Below, piece by piece: positions 11,528-21,254 of a stretch of 64,000 nt of DNA (within the stretch, counting starts at the first letter, position 1; every line of letters starts with the position of its first letter). The DNA is from Oxalobacteraceae bacterium AB_14. GTDB lineage: Bacteria > Pseudomonadota > Gammaproteobacteria > Burkholderiales > Burkholderiaceae_D. The stretch lies in assembly GCA_000381565.1 (NCBI GenBank), contig KB906724.1, positions 3,246,674 to 3,310,673 on the forward strand, read 5' to 3'. A program made the translations under genes and the position numbers. Under the pieces are notes generated by a model, which was not told where the DNA came from, did no database searches, and was given only the letters and a program-made list of their open reading frames with translations.

Positions 11528-11803
11528 CCCAGATACGAGACAATGGGATCTTCCCAAAGACAGGCTTCGTAGGGAACGCCTGCGATGGACGGCTCCCGAC
11601 GACTACCGAAAAATCCCGACGAACTCCGTACCGACTCCGTACTGGCCCGCAAATTTTCATTGGCGCGACATCGACCAGCCTTGGCCACGTTTTCGGATAG
11701 TGTGTTTGTTCGTTTGCTGGCAGGACTGACCCGGTCAGATTGCCGCGCCCCTCCCTACCCTCGCGAGCGCCGCGCCGCTATCGCAAGCGCCCTCGAACTC
11801 CAC

Positions 11804-12778
11804 TTAACGGCTTTGGCGGCTACGCTCCATGCTGCGCGGCGGCGCCGTGGTGCTGCCTTCGCGTAAGGCCACTGGCACCACGATGGCGCGCTTGAGTCCG
11901 CCGTCGATGAGTACTTCGGCCAAGTCGATCGCCTCCATCGCAATGCGCTCGATGTCCTGGACCACCGTGCTCAGGTCATAAGGCATGCCTGGCAAACCAT
12001 CGAAACCGATCACTGACACGTCGGCTGGCACTCGCAGGCCCAGGTCCTCCAGCGCGCCGATGGCGCCCACCGCCATCTCGTCGCTGGCGCAGAACAGTGC
12101 CGTGAAGCGCAGCCCCTGCTCCCATGCGCGGCGTACTCCACGGTAACCGCCGAGTACCGAGAACCGGCCCTCCAGCTCGAACTGCGGACGCGGGCCGATG
12201 CCGACTGCGGCCATCGCCTCGCGATAGCCGGCGCGCCGGTCCAGGTCCGACTGCTGACCACCTGCCGCGCCAACATAGGCGATCTCGCGATGACCCAGCG
12301 CCAGCAGGTGGGCGGTGGCCACGCGCCCGCCATAGACGTCGTCGGGCACCACGAAAGCGGTGTCAGGCTGGTGGCCCAACACGACGGCAGGCACTCCGCG
12401 CCGGGCCAAGAAAGCCAGGCGCTCATGCACCTCGATAGTGCTATGCAATAGCACCGCATCCGGCAGACGGGCATAGCTGTCGAGCGGTTCGTTCATTTCG
12501 ATGAAGCGCGTTCCGCGCTCGCTGGTCACTTGCACCAGAGCGCGCCAGAATAGCGTGAAATATGGCCGGATGTCTCCTGCGCTGAGCGAAATGCCGATGC
12601 TGTGACGAGAGCGCTTGCTCAACTCTTGCGCTGTCGGGTCGGGCGTGTAGCCCGCCTCGTCCATTGCCGCCAGAATACGCTTGCGCGTTTCCTCGGCCAT
12701 GCGGCCCTTGCCGTTCATAGCGCGACTGACCGTCCCCTTGGATAGTCCCAGATTCAGCGCCAGCTGATCCAATGTCAT
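11804..12778 (-). CDS. LacI-family transcriptional repressor of the glycan locus
   Basis: An N-terminal LacI helix-turn-helix (MTLDQLALNLGLSKGTVSRAMNGKGR) with hinge helix is followed by a periplasmic-binding-protein-like effector domain (GISLSAGDIRPYFTLFWRALV..., DVSVIGFDG near the end), about 324 residues. I start at ATG 12778 with a GGGAGAAGAG upstream; an in-frame TTG lies two codons earlier. It is divergent from the GH65 gene. The palindromic AACCGGTT sites at 13055-13086 and 22653-22684 are its likely operators. The inducer is probably a product of the locus enzymes. Confidence 0.92.
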   Translation of the reverse strand: MTLDQLALNLGLSKGTVSRAMNGKGRMAEETRKRILAAMDEAGYTPDPTAQELSKRSRHSIGISLSAGDIRPYFTLFWRALVQVTSERGTRFIEMNEPLDSYARLPDAVLLHSTIEVHERLAFLARRGVPAVVLGHQPDTAFVVPDDVYGGRVATAHLLALGHREIAYVGAAGGQQSDLDRRAGYREAMAAVGIGPRPQFELEGRFSVLGGYRGVRRAWEQGLRFTALFCASDEMAVGAIGALEDLGLRVPADVSVIGFDGLPGMPYDLSTVVQDIERIAMEAIDLAEVLIDGGLKRAIVVPVALREGSTTAPPRSMERSRQSR

Positions 12779-13054
12779 CTTCAATTAACTCTTCTCCCTT
12801 GCAGCGCAGCCAATCCAGCTCGCCTCGCGAATACCGCATCATACCGCCAATCGCGCGACCCGCACCGACCATCTGGCGGCAACGCGATGCGGGTTTCCAT
12901 GCCGCACCGCAGCAAGGACGCGCCCTCCGCTGAGCTGTTGTCAGGCAAGCCGCGATCCACTCCCGCCCCTTTTCATGCAAAACACAACATGGTGCGGCGC
13001 AGCGGCAAGAATGGTTGCTTTAGACGCAATCACGGTCCATAATTCTACCGTTGC

Positions 13055-13092
13055 GCAACCGGTTGCTCACAAGTGAACAACCGGTTTATCAT
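13055..13092 (+). promoter_or_regulatory. Double LacI-type operator over the GH65 promoter
   Basis: Two palindromic cores AACCGGTT lie at 13057-13064 and 13079-13086, exactly 22 bp apart. The first is the longer perfect palindrome GCAACCGGTTGC. A -35-like TTGCTC (13063-13068) and -10-like TATCAT (13087-13092) with 18-bp spacing lie within the array, so a bound repressor would block RNA polymerase. The same module recurs at 22653. The rest of the 12779-13290 gap has no supported gene; open frames from 13051 lack a ribosome site. Confidence 0.8.
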
Positions 13093-13290
13093 ATGTCGCC
13101 AACCCATAAATGGAGCTGTAATGAAACATCTCAATATCCTTGGTCGCAATACGCAGGCAGGTACGGCCGCGTCGATCCAAGTGCCCTCCTCCTTTGCCGG
13201 CAGCCGCGGACGTCAGCCGGTTTTTTTACACGCAGTTCTGGAATCGTCAATAAGCGATCGTCGGCCGTGATGCGACCAGGAAAACTCACA

Positions 13291-15309
13291 ATGAAGAAAT
13301 ACCTCACCATCGCCCTGCTCATGCTCTGTTCGGCCGGCCAGGCCAAAGGCCAGGACGAATGGACCATTGTCGCGCCCACCATCGATCCGGCCCATTATCA
13401 TGGCGTCACCGTGGCCAACGGCATGATCGGTCTTGTGTCCTCGCCCGAGCCGATGAAGATCAAGGATGTGGTCTTGAACGGCGCGTTCGACACCTATGGC
13501 CGCGGCCGGGTCGACAATATCCTGAAGGGCTTCAACTTCATGAACATTGCCCTGGAGGTCGACGGGCAACGCGCCGACGCCGCCAGCGTGACGGGCTTGC
13601 GTCAAACGCTCGACATGAAACGTGCCTTGCTGATCACCGAATTCGACCTCAAGGCGGTCCACGTCAAGCACACCATCGCCGCCCTGCGCCAACTGCCCTA
13701 CACGGCGCTGGCCGTGGTGGAGCTCACGGCGCGGCGCGACAGCACCGTCACCCCGTCGGCCGCGATCGAGTCGCCCGACCTGCTGCGCGACGTCAAGAAT
13801 CTGTACGCGCAAATCGACCGCCCTCACACGCGCATTCCCCTCATGAGTTCGGTGGGCAAGAGTCCGTCCGGCAAGCTCACTGTCGCCGCCGCCGTCAGCT
13901 TCATCTTCGAGGGCGGCGAGCCGCCGGTCCTGGTCCATGAAGACATGGACTACAACAACCATGTGACCAAGTTCACCCAAGCCCTCAAGGCCGGCGCCAC
14001 GCTGCGCTTCTCGGTCGTCGGTTCGACGCTCACATCGGCCCATCTGGCCGATCCGCATAATGAAGCCGAGCGGCTGACAGTGTACGCCGCGCTCGAGGGC
14101 CGCGAACGGCTGATGGCAGCTCACCTCAAAGCATGGGAAGCCCTGTGGACCAGCGACATCGTCATCGACGGCGACCCGGCCGCCCAGCGCGACATGCGCT
14201 TTGCGCTCTACCATCTGTATTCGTTCGCGCGCGAAGGCACGGCGTTCAGCCTGTCGCCGATGGGGCTCTCGGGGCTGGGCTACAACGGCCACGTATTCTG
14301 GGATGCCGAGCTGTGGATGCTGCCGCCGCTGCTGGCCCTCAAGCCAGAGCTGGCCAGGTCGATGCTTGAATATCGCTTCGAGCGCCTGGGCGCGGCGCGT
14401 CAGAATGCACGCAGCCACGGCTTCAAGGGGATCATGTTTCCGTGGGAATCGGCCAGCGAAGGCCAGGAGGCGACGCCGGTGTGGGCGCTGACCGGGCCGT
14501 TCCAGCAACACATCACCGCCTGCGTAGGCTGGGCCTTCTGGAAATACTACCAGGTCACCCAAGACCCGCAATGGCTGCGCGAGCGCGCCTATCCGGTACT
14601 GAAGGAAGTGGCCGATTTCTGGGTCAGCCGAGTCGAGCGCAAGGGGCCGGGCCACTACGAGATCAACAACGTCATCGGCGCCAACGAATGGCAAGAAAAC
14701 GTCGACAACAACGCCTTCACCAACGGCATGGCGATCACCGTGCTGCGCAACGCCGCCCAGGCCGCGCGCGCGCTCGGTATCGCGCCCAACCCCGACTGGG
14801 AGCTGGTGGCCGCCAACATCCCGATCCTGCAATTCGCCGACGGCACCACCCGTGAAAACGCCAGCTACGACGGGGTGCAGATCAAGCAGGCCGACGTCAA
14901 CCTGCTGGCCTATCCGCTCGACATCGTCAGCGACCAGGCGCGCATCGCCCAAGACCTGGCCTACTATGCACCACGCCTGGCGCCCAGCGGACCGGCGATG
15001 GGCCAATCGATCGTCGCCACCCTGTACGCCCGCCTCGGCAAAGCCGAGCAGGCATACACCACCTTCCAGAACAGTTACCAGCCGCTGCGCGCCGCGCCGT
15101 TCGGCGTGCTGGAAGAGTACGCGGGGGCCAACAATCCGTATTTCGCCACAGGCGCCGGCGGCACCCTGCAGACCGTACTGTTCGGCTTCGGCGGCTTGCA
15201 TATCGGCGACCAGGGCATCGAACAACACAAGACCGCACTACCCAAGCGCTGGAAAAAACTGGAAATACGCGGCGTCGGCGTCAATCAAACGACCTTTACA
15301 TCGCCCTGA
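13291..15309 (+). CDS. Exported GH65-family glycosidase
   Basis: 672 residues with a signal peptide (MKKYLTIALLMLCSAGQAKG), then a GH65 layout: beta-sandwich domain, linker and (alpha/alpha)6 barrel. Family marks include HVFWDAELWMLPPLL (about 334-348) and GANEWQENVDNNAFTN (463-478), where Glu466 is the expected general acid. A conserved GVLEEYAGANNPYF stretch (about 605-618) may supply a general base, as in hydrolytic members. GH65 enzymes cleave alpha-glucosides, by phosphorolysis or hydrolysis; export favours hydrolysis since phosphorolysis is usually cytoplasmic. ATG 13291 has AGGA upstream. It is probably cotranscribed with the GH30 gene 17 bp downstream. Confidence 0.88.
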   Translation: MKKYLTIALLMLCSAGQAKGQDEWTIVAPTIDPAHYHGVTVANGMIGLVSSPEPMKIKDVVLNGAFDTYGRGRVDNILKGFNFMNIALEVDGQRADAASVTGLRQTLDMKRALLITEFDLKAVHVKHTIAALRQLPYTALAVVELTARRDSTVTPSAAIESPDLLRDVKNLYAQIDRPHTRIPLMSSVGKSPSGKLTVAAAVSFIFEGGEPPVLVHEDMDYNNHVTKFTQALKAGATLRFSVVGSTLTSAHLADPHNEAERLTVYAALEGRERLMAAHLKAWEALWTSDIVIDGDPAAQRDMRFALYHLYSFAREGTAFSLSPMGLSGLGYNGHVFWDAELWMLPPLLALKPELARSMLEYRFERLGAARQNARSHGFKGIMFPWESASEGQEATPVWALTGPFQQHITACVGWAFWKYYQVTQDPQWLRERAYPVLKEVADFWVSRVERKGPGHYEINNVIGANEWQENVDNNAFTNGMAITVLRNAAQAARALGIAPNPDWELVAANIPILQFADGTTRENASYDGVQIKQADVNLLAYPLDIVSDQARIAQDLAYYAPRLAPSGPAMGQSIVATLYARLGKAEQAYTTFQNSYQPLRAAPFGVLEEYAGANNPYFATGAGGTLQTVLFGFGGLHIGDQGIEQHKTALPKRWKKLEIRGVGVNQTTFTSP

Positions 15310-15326
15310 TCAATCTGGAGAACCGA

Positions 15327-16781
15327 ATGAAGAATAATGTCCTTGCCGCCGCAGTATTGCTCTCGCTGTCTTCTGTCGGCGTGCAGCCGGTCCTTGCCGG
15401 CACACAGCCCTTGTCAAGCCGCTTGAAGACCATCAGCGTCTACACTACCGCGCCGGACACCAACAAGCGTCTGACGCAAACTGACGTCCTGACCTTGGAC
15501 TCCGCGCGGCAACCGCTTGAATCCGAAGCATCGATCTATGTGAATCCGGGCAAGCGCTTTCAGACCCTGCTCGGCATCGGCGGCGCCGTCACCGACGCCA
15601 GCGCTGAGGTGTTTGGCGCATTGAGCCCGGCCGTGCAGGGGGAGCTGGTGCGGGCCTATTTCGACAAGGAGCAAGGGATCGGCTACAGCCTGCTGCGTAC
15701 GACCATCCACAGCTCCGACTTCAGCAGTGCCAGCTACACCTACGTCGACGAAGGCGACAAGTCCCTGTCGAGCTTCACGCTGGCGCATGATCGTCAGTTC
15801 CGCATCCCGCTCATCAAGAGGGCACTCGCCAGCGCCGGCAAGTTGACCGTGTTCGCCAGCCCGTGGAGCGCGCCCGCGTTCATGAAGAGCAATCAGAACA
15901 TGCTGCAGGGAGGCAAGCTGTTGCCGGAGTACCGCGATGCCTGGGCGCGCTATTTCGTCCAATTCATCAAGGCCTACCAGGCCGAAGGCATCCCCATCTG
16001 GGGGATCACGGTCCAGAACGAGCCGATGGCGATACAGCGCTGGGAATCGATGATTTTCACGGCCGAGGAAGAGCGCGACTTCCTGAAAGATCACCTGGGC
16101 CCCGTCATGCACAAGGCCGGACTGGCCGACAAGAAAATTGTGGTGTGGGACCACAACCGCGATTTGATGGCGCACCGCGCCAGCGTCATCTTTGACGATC
16201 CGCAGGCGGCCAAGTATGCCTGGGGCATGGGCTTTCACTGGTACGAAGCGATGGGCGGCAAGGAGGCGATGTACAAGAACGTGCAAGCCGTACATGAGGC
16301 ATATCCGGACAAGCAGCTCTTGCTGACCGAGGCGACGGTGGAAGAATTCAAGCCCGAGCGGCTGCAATACTGGCCCAACGCCGAGCGCTATGGCAAATCC
16401 ATGATCAACGATTTCAACAGCGGCGCGGCCGGCTGGACCGATTGGAACATCCTGCTCGATGATCGCGGTGGCCCGAACCATGTCGATAATTTCTGTTTCG
16501 CGCCGATCCACGCCGATTCCAAGACCGGTGCGTTAATCTACACGCCCTCGTATTTCTACATCGGCCATTTTGCGAAATTCATCCGTCCGCAAGCACGCCG
16601 GGTCAGCGCGACGAGCAGCCAGGGCGTGCTGCTGACCACGGCCTTTCTCAACCCGGACAAGACCCTGGCGACCGTCATCATGAACCAGGGCGACAAGGAC
16701 ATCGACTACACCTTCCAGGTGGACTCGGTGTCAACCAAGGTGACGATACCTGCGCACGCGATTCAGACCTTGGTGTATTGA
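15327..16781 (+). CDS. Exported GH30-family beta-glycosidase
   Basis: 484 residues: a signal peptide (cleavage near VLAG), then the GH30 (beta/alpha)8 barrel with the beta-sandwich side domain at the C-terminus. The acid/base Glu232 lies in VQNEP and the nucleophile Glu335 in LLLTEATVEE. PWSAPAFMKSN and GFHWYE are further family marks. GH30 members include glucosylceramidases and endo-beta-1,6-glucanases, so a beta-linked glucan or glucoside is the likely target. A GGAG ribosome site precedes the start, and it follows GH65 by 17 bp. Confidence 0.92.
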   Translation: MKNNVLAAAVLLSLSSVGVQPVLAGTQPLSSRLKTISVYTTAPDTNKRLTQTDVLTLDSARQPLESEASIYVNPGKRFQTLLGIGGAVTDASAEVFGALSPAVQGELVRAYFDKEQGIGYSLLRTTIHSSDFSSASYTYVDEGDKSLSSFTLAHDRQFRIPLIKRALASAGKLTVFASPWSAPAFMKSNQNMLQGGKLLPEYRDAWARYFVQFIKAYQAEGIPIWGITVQNEPMAIQRWESMIFTAEEERDFLKDHLGPVMHKAGLADKKIVVWDHNRDLMAHRASVIFDDPQAAKYAWGMGFHWYEAMGGKEAMYKNVQAVHEAYPDKQLLLTEATVEEFKPERLQYWPNAERYGKSMINDFNSGAAGWTDWNILLDDRGGPNHVDNFCFAPIHADSKTGALIYTPSYFYIGHFAKFIRPQARRVSATSSQGVLLTTAFLNPDKTLATVIMNQGDKDIDYTFQVDSVSTKVTIPAHAIQTLVY

Positions 16782-16866
16782 AGGCGACCAGCAGATCGAC
16801 ATTTCTTTACTACCAAAAGACAAGAGCACCACCCTAGTTCTTTACACCAGCCGGAGACATAAAACA

Positions 16867-19623
16867 ATGAAAAATCCAAACAAGCCAAGCCGCGACCAAT
16901 CCCCTCAGCCCCGCAGCACATTCATGCTCACGCCCATCGCCGCGGCTTGTTCTGCGTTGCTTTTGACCAGCGCCGCCTACGCGCAGCAGGCCGAGCCGGC
17001 GCAGGTCGTGGTCGTGAGCGGCATTCGCGGAAGTATTGAAAGCTCCATATCCGCCAAGAAAAACTCTGATGCCATCACGGAAGTCATTACCGCGGAAGAT
17101 ATCGGCAAGCTACCCGACGTCAGCATTGCCGAGTCGCTTGCGCGCTTGCCTGGCCTGGCCGGCCAGCGCGTGGGAGGTCGCGCGCAGGTGATCGCAATCC
17201 GCGGCATGTCGCCCGACTTTGCAGGTACGCTGCTCAACGGTCGCGAACAAGTGAGCAGCGGCGACAACCGCGGCGTTGAGTTCGACCAGTTTCCTTCCGA
17301 GCTGATCAACCGCGCGACCGTCTACAAGACCCCTGATGCCGCCTTGGTCGGCCAGGGGCTGTCCGGAACGATCGATATGGGCACGATACGCCCGCTCGAT
17401 CTGCGCGAACGCACGGTGGTTCTGAATGCACGCGCAGAAGACAACTCGCAAGGCAAGCTCAATGCCAATACCAGTAACAAGGGCGTTCGCCTCAGTGCGT
17501 CCTATGTGGACCAGTTTGCCGACCGTCACATCGGTGTGGCGGTGGGCTTTGCGCACCTCGACTCTCCCGGGCAGGAAAAGCATTTCCAGGCATGGGGATT
17601 CAGTCAAAACGATTCGAATTGCAAAGATCACCTGGCGGATGGATGCAGCCCGCTCCAGGGGCTGCCAGCCGACGCCACCTACCTTTCCGGCTTCGAAGTC
17701 GAGGCGATATCGAGAAACCAGGTGCGCGATGGCTTGATGGGTGTATTGGAGTACCGGCCGAGCAAGGATTTCCATAGCACGCTCGACATGTACTACTCGA
17801 AGTTCAAGCAGGAACAATCGATGCGCGGCCTGATGGGGGGGAGCTTTGGCAATGGCTGGGGCGGCAACACGGGGTCGACGTACAGCAATGTCGGCTTGAC
17901 GCCGATGGGCACGGGTCAACTGGTCACCTCGTCGACGTTCAATACCTTCGCGCCGATGATTGGTCGGAATGATTGGAACACGCGTGACGACGTGTTGAAG
18001 TCGATCGGCTGGAATACCAAGGCCAAGCTCGCCGACAAATGGACCGGCGTCGCCGATCTCAGCTATTCAAGCGCTACCCGCCAGGAAAATGTCATCGAGA
18101 CTTACGGTTCACCCATTCCAGGGCTGGGCACGTTCCAGACCACGATTCCCGCGGGCGCCGGATTTCCCTCCTTAGTACCTAGTTTGAATTACGCCGATGC
18201 GACGCAATACAAGCTGGGCGATCCGGGCGGCTGGGGGCAAGATGGTACGTGGCGCAAGCCTAAGATGAAAGACGAGTTGAAATCGCTGCGCCTTGAGGCC
18301 AAGCGGACCATGGACGGCATGTTCAACAATGTCGACTTCGGTGTCAACTACTCGACGCGCGAGAAAGACCGCGAAATGAATTCGTTTAAAACCAACCTCA
18401 AGAACGGGCGGGCGCCCGTGTTGGTGCCGGCCGGACTGCTGCAGTCGCCCTCCTCGCTGGCGTTTGCCGGGATCCCGGGTGTGGTCGCTTATGATGTGAT
18501 GGGGGCGCTGAACGCCGCTTACGACGTCGTACCTACCGATCAGAACCAGATCGTCGATCGCAACTACGAGATCAAGGAGAAGGTCACTACCGCCTATGCG
18601 AAGTTGGGGATCGACACTGATCTCGGTTCAGTGCCGGTGCGCGGCAACGTTGGGGTGCAACTGGTGCACACCGATCAAAGCTCGCACGGTTTCTCCAGTC
18701 TCGGCGGCGTGATCTCGGACACCACCCGTGGCGCCACCTACAACAATGTACTGCCGAGTTTGAACGTGATCTTCGAGCTCCCGAACGACGCCTTTGTTCG
18801 CGCGGGCGCGGCCAAGACGATGGCCCGTGCGCGCATGGATGACCTGCGTGCCGGCAACACCGTCACCATCGACCCGACCTCGGCACTGCACGAGTGGAGC
18901 GGTAGCGGTGGCAACCCTGACTTGAAGCCATGGCTGGCGAATTCCTTCGATCTGTCGTTCGAAAAGTATTTCGGCAAGCGTAGCTATATTGCTACAGCGG
19001 TCTTCTACAAGAAGCTGCTTAACTACATCTACAACAAATCGGTCGCGTACGACTTCAGCGGTATCCCAAATCCGACTACCTTTGCGCCGGTCTCCAACAT
19101 TGGCCTGTTCAACACGCCGGTGAATGGTCAAGGCGGCACGGTCAAGGGGCTCGAATTGAGTGGCGCACTGGACGCCGGCCTGCTGACACCCGTGCTCGAT
19201 GGTTTCGGCATACAGGCGAGTGCCACATTCAACGAGTCCAACATCCATCCCGATGGCCCGGATGCGCCGACCAAGCTGCCCGGACTGTCCGGCACCGTCG
19301 CGAACGTCACCGCTTACTACGAAAAGGCCGGTTTCTCGGCGCGGATAAGCGAGCGCTACCGCTCGGCCTTCCGTGGAGAAATCAACGGCCTGTTCAACAC
19401 GCGCGCATTTTCGGAGATTGCGGCCGAGAAGCAAACTGACCTTCAAATTGGCTATGAGTTCAACGACGGCACGCTCAAGGGCCTGTCGATCCTGTTACAG
19501 GTCAACAATGTAACGAACTCGCCGTACGCCACGCTGAACGGCAAGCTGAACGGGGTCCTCGCTCCACTGGAATACAGCACCTACGGCCGTCAGTACCTGC
19601 TTGGCGCGAACTACAAGTTCTAA
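16867..19623 (+). CDS. TonB-dependent receptor, probable oligosaccharide importer
   Basis: 918 residues: signal peptide, TonB-box region (VVVVSGIRGSIESS), plug domain (DIGKLPDVSIAESLARLPG, IRGMSPDF), and a 22-strand barrel ending in YLLGANYKF with terminal Phe. The plug start matches the TonB-dependent receptors common in sugar-utilisation loci of Xanthomonas and Caulobacter. It would move oligosaccharide fragments made by or for the GH65 and GH30 enzymes across the outer membrane, powered by TonB-ExbBD encoded elsewhere. Confidence 0.94.
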   Translation: MKNPNKPSRDQSPQPRSTFMLTPIAAACSALLLTSAAYAQQAEPAQVVVVSGIRGSIESSISAKKNSDAITEVITAEDIGKLPDVSIAESLARLPGLAGQRVGGRAQVIAIRGMSPDFAGTLLNGREQVSSGDNRGVEFDQFPSELINRATVYKTPDAALVGQGLSGTIDMGTIRPLDLRERTVVLNARAEDNSQGKLNANTSNKGVRLSASYVDQFADRHIGVAVGFAHLDSPGQEKHFQAWGFSQNDSNCKDHLADGCSPLQGLPADATYLSGFEVEAISRNQVRDGLMGVLEYRPSKDFHSTLDMYYSKFKQEQSMRGLMGGSFGNGWGGNTGSTYSNVGLTPMGTGQLVTSSTFNTFAPMIGRNDWNTRDDVLKSIGWNTKAKLADKWTGVADLSYSSATRQENVIETYGSPIPGLGTFQTTIPAGAGFPSLVPSLNYADATQYKLGDPGGWGQDGTWRKPKMKDELKSLRLEAKRTMDGMFNNVDFGVNYSTREKDREMNSFKTNLKNGRAPVLVPAGLLQSPSSLAFAGIPGVVAYDVMGALNAAYDVVPTDQNQIVDRNYEIKEKVTTAYAKLGIDTDLGSVPVRGNVGVQLVHTDQSSHGFSSLGGVISDTTRGATYNNVLPSLNVIFELPNDAFVRAGAAKTMARARMDDLRAGNTVTIDPTSALHEWSGSGGNPDLKPWLANSFDLSFEKYFGKRSYIATAVFYKKLLNYIYNKSVAYDFSGIPNPTTFAPVSNIGLFNTPVNGQGGTVKGLELSGALDAGLLTPVLDGFGIQASATFNESNIHPDGPDAPTKLPGLSGTVANVTAYYEKAGFSARISERYRSAFRGEINGLFNTRAFSEIAAEKQTDLQIGYEFNDGTLKGLSILLQVNNVTNSPYATLNGKLNGVLAPLEYSTYGRQYLLGANYKF

Positions 19624-19641
19624 CACGGCACACGCCGATCG

Positions 19642-19674
19642 CACCGCCTGTCGGCTCCTGGCCGACAGGCGGTG
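19642..19674 (+). terminator. Strong hairpin after the TonB-dependent receptor gene
   Basis: A perfect 13-14-bp stem (CACCGCCTGTCGG pairing with CCGACAGGCGGTG) closes a five-base loop 18 bp after the stop codon. The following sequence is ATTTCAATTT, a weak T-run. It may end or attenuate transcription, lowering expression of the halogenase gene relative to the receptor. Confidence 0.65.
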
Positions 19675-19699
19675 ATTTCAATTTCGCCTGAGGCAGGAC

Positions 19700-21208
19700 A
19701 TGGAATCAACACACATCCGCAATATCGTGATCGTCGGCGGCGGGACCGCCGGTTGGATGGCCGCTTCTACCCTATCCAAATTATTGCAAAACAAGTACAC
19801 GATTCGCTTGATCGAATCGGACGCAATTTCAACGGTCGGCGTGGGTGAATCGACGATACCGATGATCAAACTCTTCAATCATGTACTCGACATCGATGAG
19901 GACGAGTTCATGCGCGAGACCATGGCCACCTTCAAGCTCGGCATCGAGTTTGTCGACTGGGGCCAGATCGGCGACCGCTACATGCACAGCTTCGGCAGGT
20001 TCGGCCAGGACTTGTGGCCAGTCGATTTCTCACAGTACTGGCTGAAAATGCACCAGGCGGGCCGGGCCCCGGATATCGGCCGCTATTCGATTAACCAGAT
20101 GGCGGCGCGCGGCGCCAAATTCATGCGCGCCACTAACGAACAACCCAACTCGCCGCTGGCTGACATCGCCTACGCCTTCCACATCGACGCCGGCCTCTAT
20201 GCCAGGTATTTGCGCCGATATAGCGAAGCGCATGGCGTGATCCGTACCGAAGGCAAGGTCGTCGACGTGATCGTGCGCGATGGCGATGGTCACGTCGATG
20301 CGCTAGTGATGGAAAGCGGCGAACGCATCGGCGGCGACTTGTTTATCGACTGCTCGGGTTTCCGCGGCCTGCTGATCGAACAGGCACTGAAAACCGGATT
20401 TGAAGATTGGAGTCACTGGCTGCCTTGCGACCGCGCCTATGCCGTGCCATGCGAACCGGCCAAGGACTCACTGCCGTACACGCGCGCGAGCGCACGCCCG
20501 GCCGGGTGGCAATGGCGCATCGGTTTGCAGCACCGCACCGGCAATGGGCACGTGTTCTGCGGAAAGTTCATGAGTGATGACGAAGCGGCAGCGATCCTGC
20601 TCGCGAACCTCGACGGCAAACCACTGACGGATCCGAAGTTGCTTCGCTTCACCGCCGGCAAACGCAAGCGCACCTGGAACAAGAACGTCATAGCCGTGGG
20701 TCTGTCGAGCGGTTTCATGGAACCGCTGGAGTCGACCAGTATTCACTTGATCCAGTCAACGCTCGCGCGCCTGATCACGTTTTTCCCGGACGCTGGCCTG
20801 CACCCTGCCGATATCGATGAATTCAATCGCCAGTGCGATTTTGAGACAGAGCGCATCCGCGACTTCCTGATCCTCCACTACAAGGCGACCGAACGCACCG
20901 ATACGCCGTTCTGGGACTACTGCCGCACGATGGATATCCCGGACACACTGCGCAGCAAGATCGACTTGTTCCGTACGCACGGCCGCATCGTCCGCGAGAA
21001 CATGGAGCTGTTCGCCGAAGTGGGCTGGCTTCAAGTCATGCACGGGCAGCGCATCCGTCCGCTATCCTATCACCCGCTGGTGGACTTGCTCAGCGAGGAA
21101 AAAATCCAGCACCACCTTGACCACGTGGCGGCGGTGATCAGCGCCTGCGTGAAGATCATGCCTTTTCACGCCAGCTTCATCGCCGCCCATTGCGCCGCCC
21201 CGCGGTGA
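19700..21208 (+). CDS. Flavin-dependent halogenase-family protein (tryptophan halogenase-like)
   Basis: 502 residues. The FAD-binding GGGTAGW motif is at 13-19, and Lys79 (ATFKLGIEF) falls at the same number as the catalytic lysine of PrnA and RebH. The EPLEST stretch (341-346) holds the partner glutamate. The usual WxWxIP motif reads WQWRIG, so the proline is changed to glycine. Such proteins recur beside TonB receptors in sugar loci of several Gram-negative groups, where their substrate is unknown. The gene follows the receptor on the same strand. Halogenation of a glycan or aglycone is only a guess. Confidence 0.88.
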   Translation: MESTHIRNIVIVGGGTAGWMAASTLSKLLQNKYTIRLIESDAISTVGVGESTIPMIKLFNHVLDIDEDEFMRETMATFKLGIEFVDWGQIGDRYMHSFGRFGQDLWPVDFSQYWLKMHQAGRAPDIGRYSINQMAARGAKFMRATNEQPNSPLADIAYAFHIDAGLYARYLRRYSEAHGVIRTEGKVVDVIVRDGDGHVDALVMESGERIGGDLFIDCSGFRGLLIEQALKTGFEDWSHWLPCDRAYAVPCEPAKDSLPYTRASARPAGWQWRIGLQHRTGNGHVFCGKFMSDDEAAAILLANLDGKPLTDPKLLRFTAGKRKRTWNKNVIAVGLSSGFMEPLESTSIHLIQSTLARLITFFPDAGLHPADIDEFNRQCDFETERIRDFLILHYKATERTDTPFWDYCRTMDIPDTLRSKIDLFRTHGRIVRENMELFAEVGWLQVMHGQRIRPLSYHPLVDLLSEEKIQHHLDHVAAVISACVKIMPFHASFIAAHCAAPR

Positions 21209-21254
21209 TGCCCGCCAATCCCTTCGTCCTGCCCGGCGTGCGGCAAGGCCGGTC

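Noticed and set aside
13051..13290. Longer N-terminus for the GH65 protein starting near 13051
   Set aside because: The extension would overlap the operators and promoter, lacks a ribosome site and would hide the signal peptide that starts at 13291.
13213..15228. A 671-codon minus-strand open frame opposite the GH65 gene
   Set aside because: GC-rich shadow of the GH65 coding sequence; no motif, no start signal.
19700..21208. Tryptophan halogenase of an antibiotic cluster
   Set aside because: No biosynthetic genes (NRPS, PKS, prenyltransferase, flavin reductase) are nearby; the context is sugar uptake.
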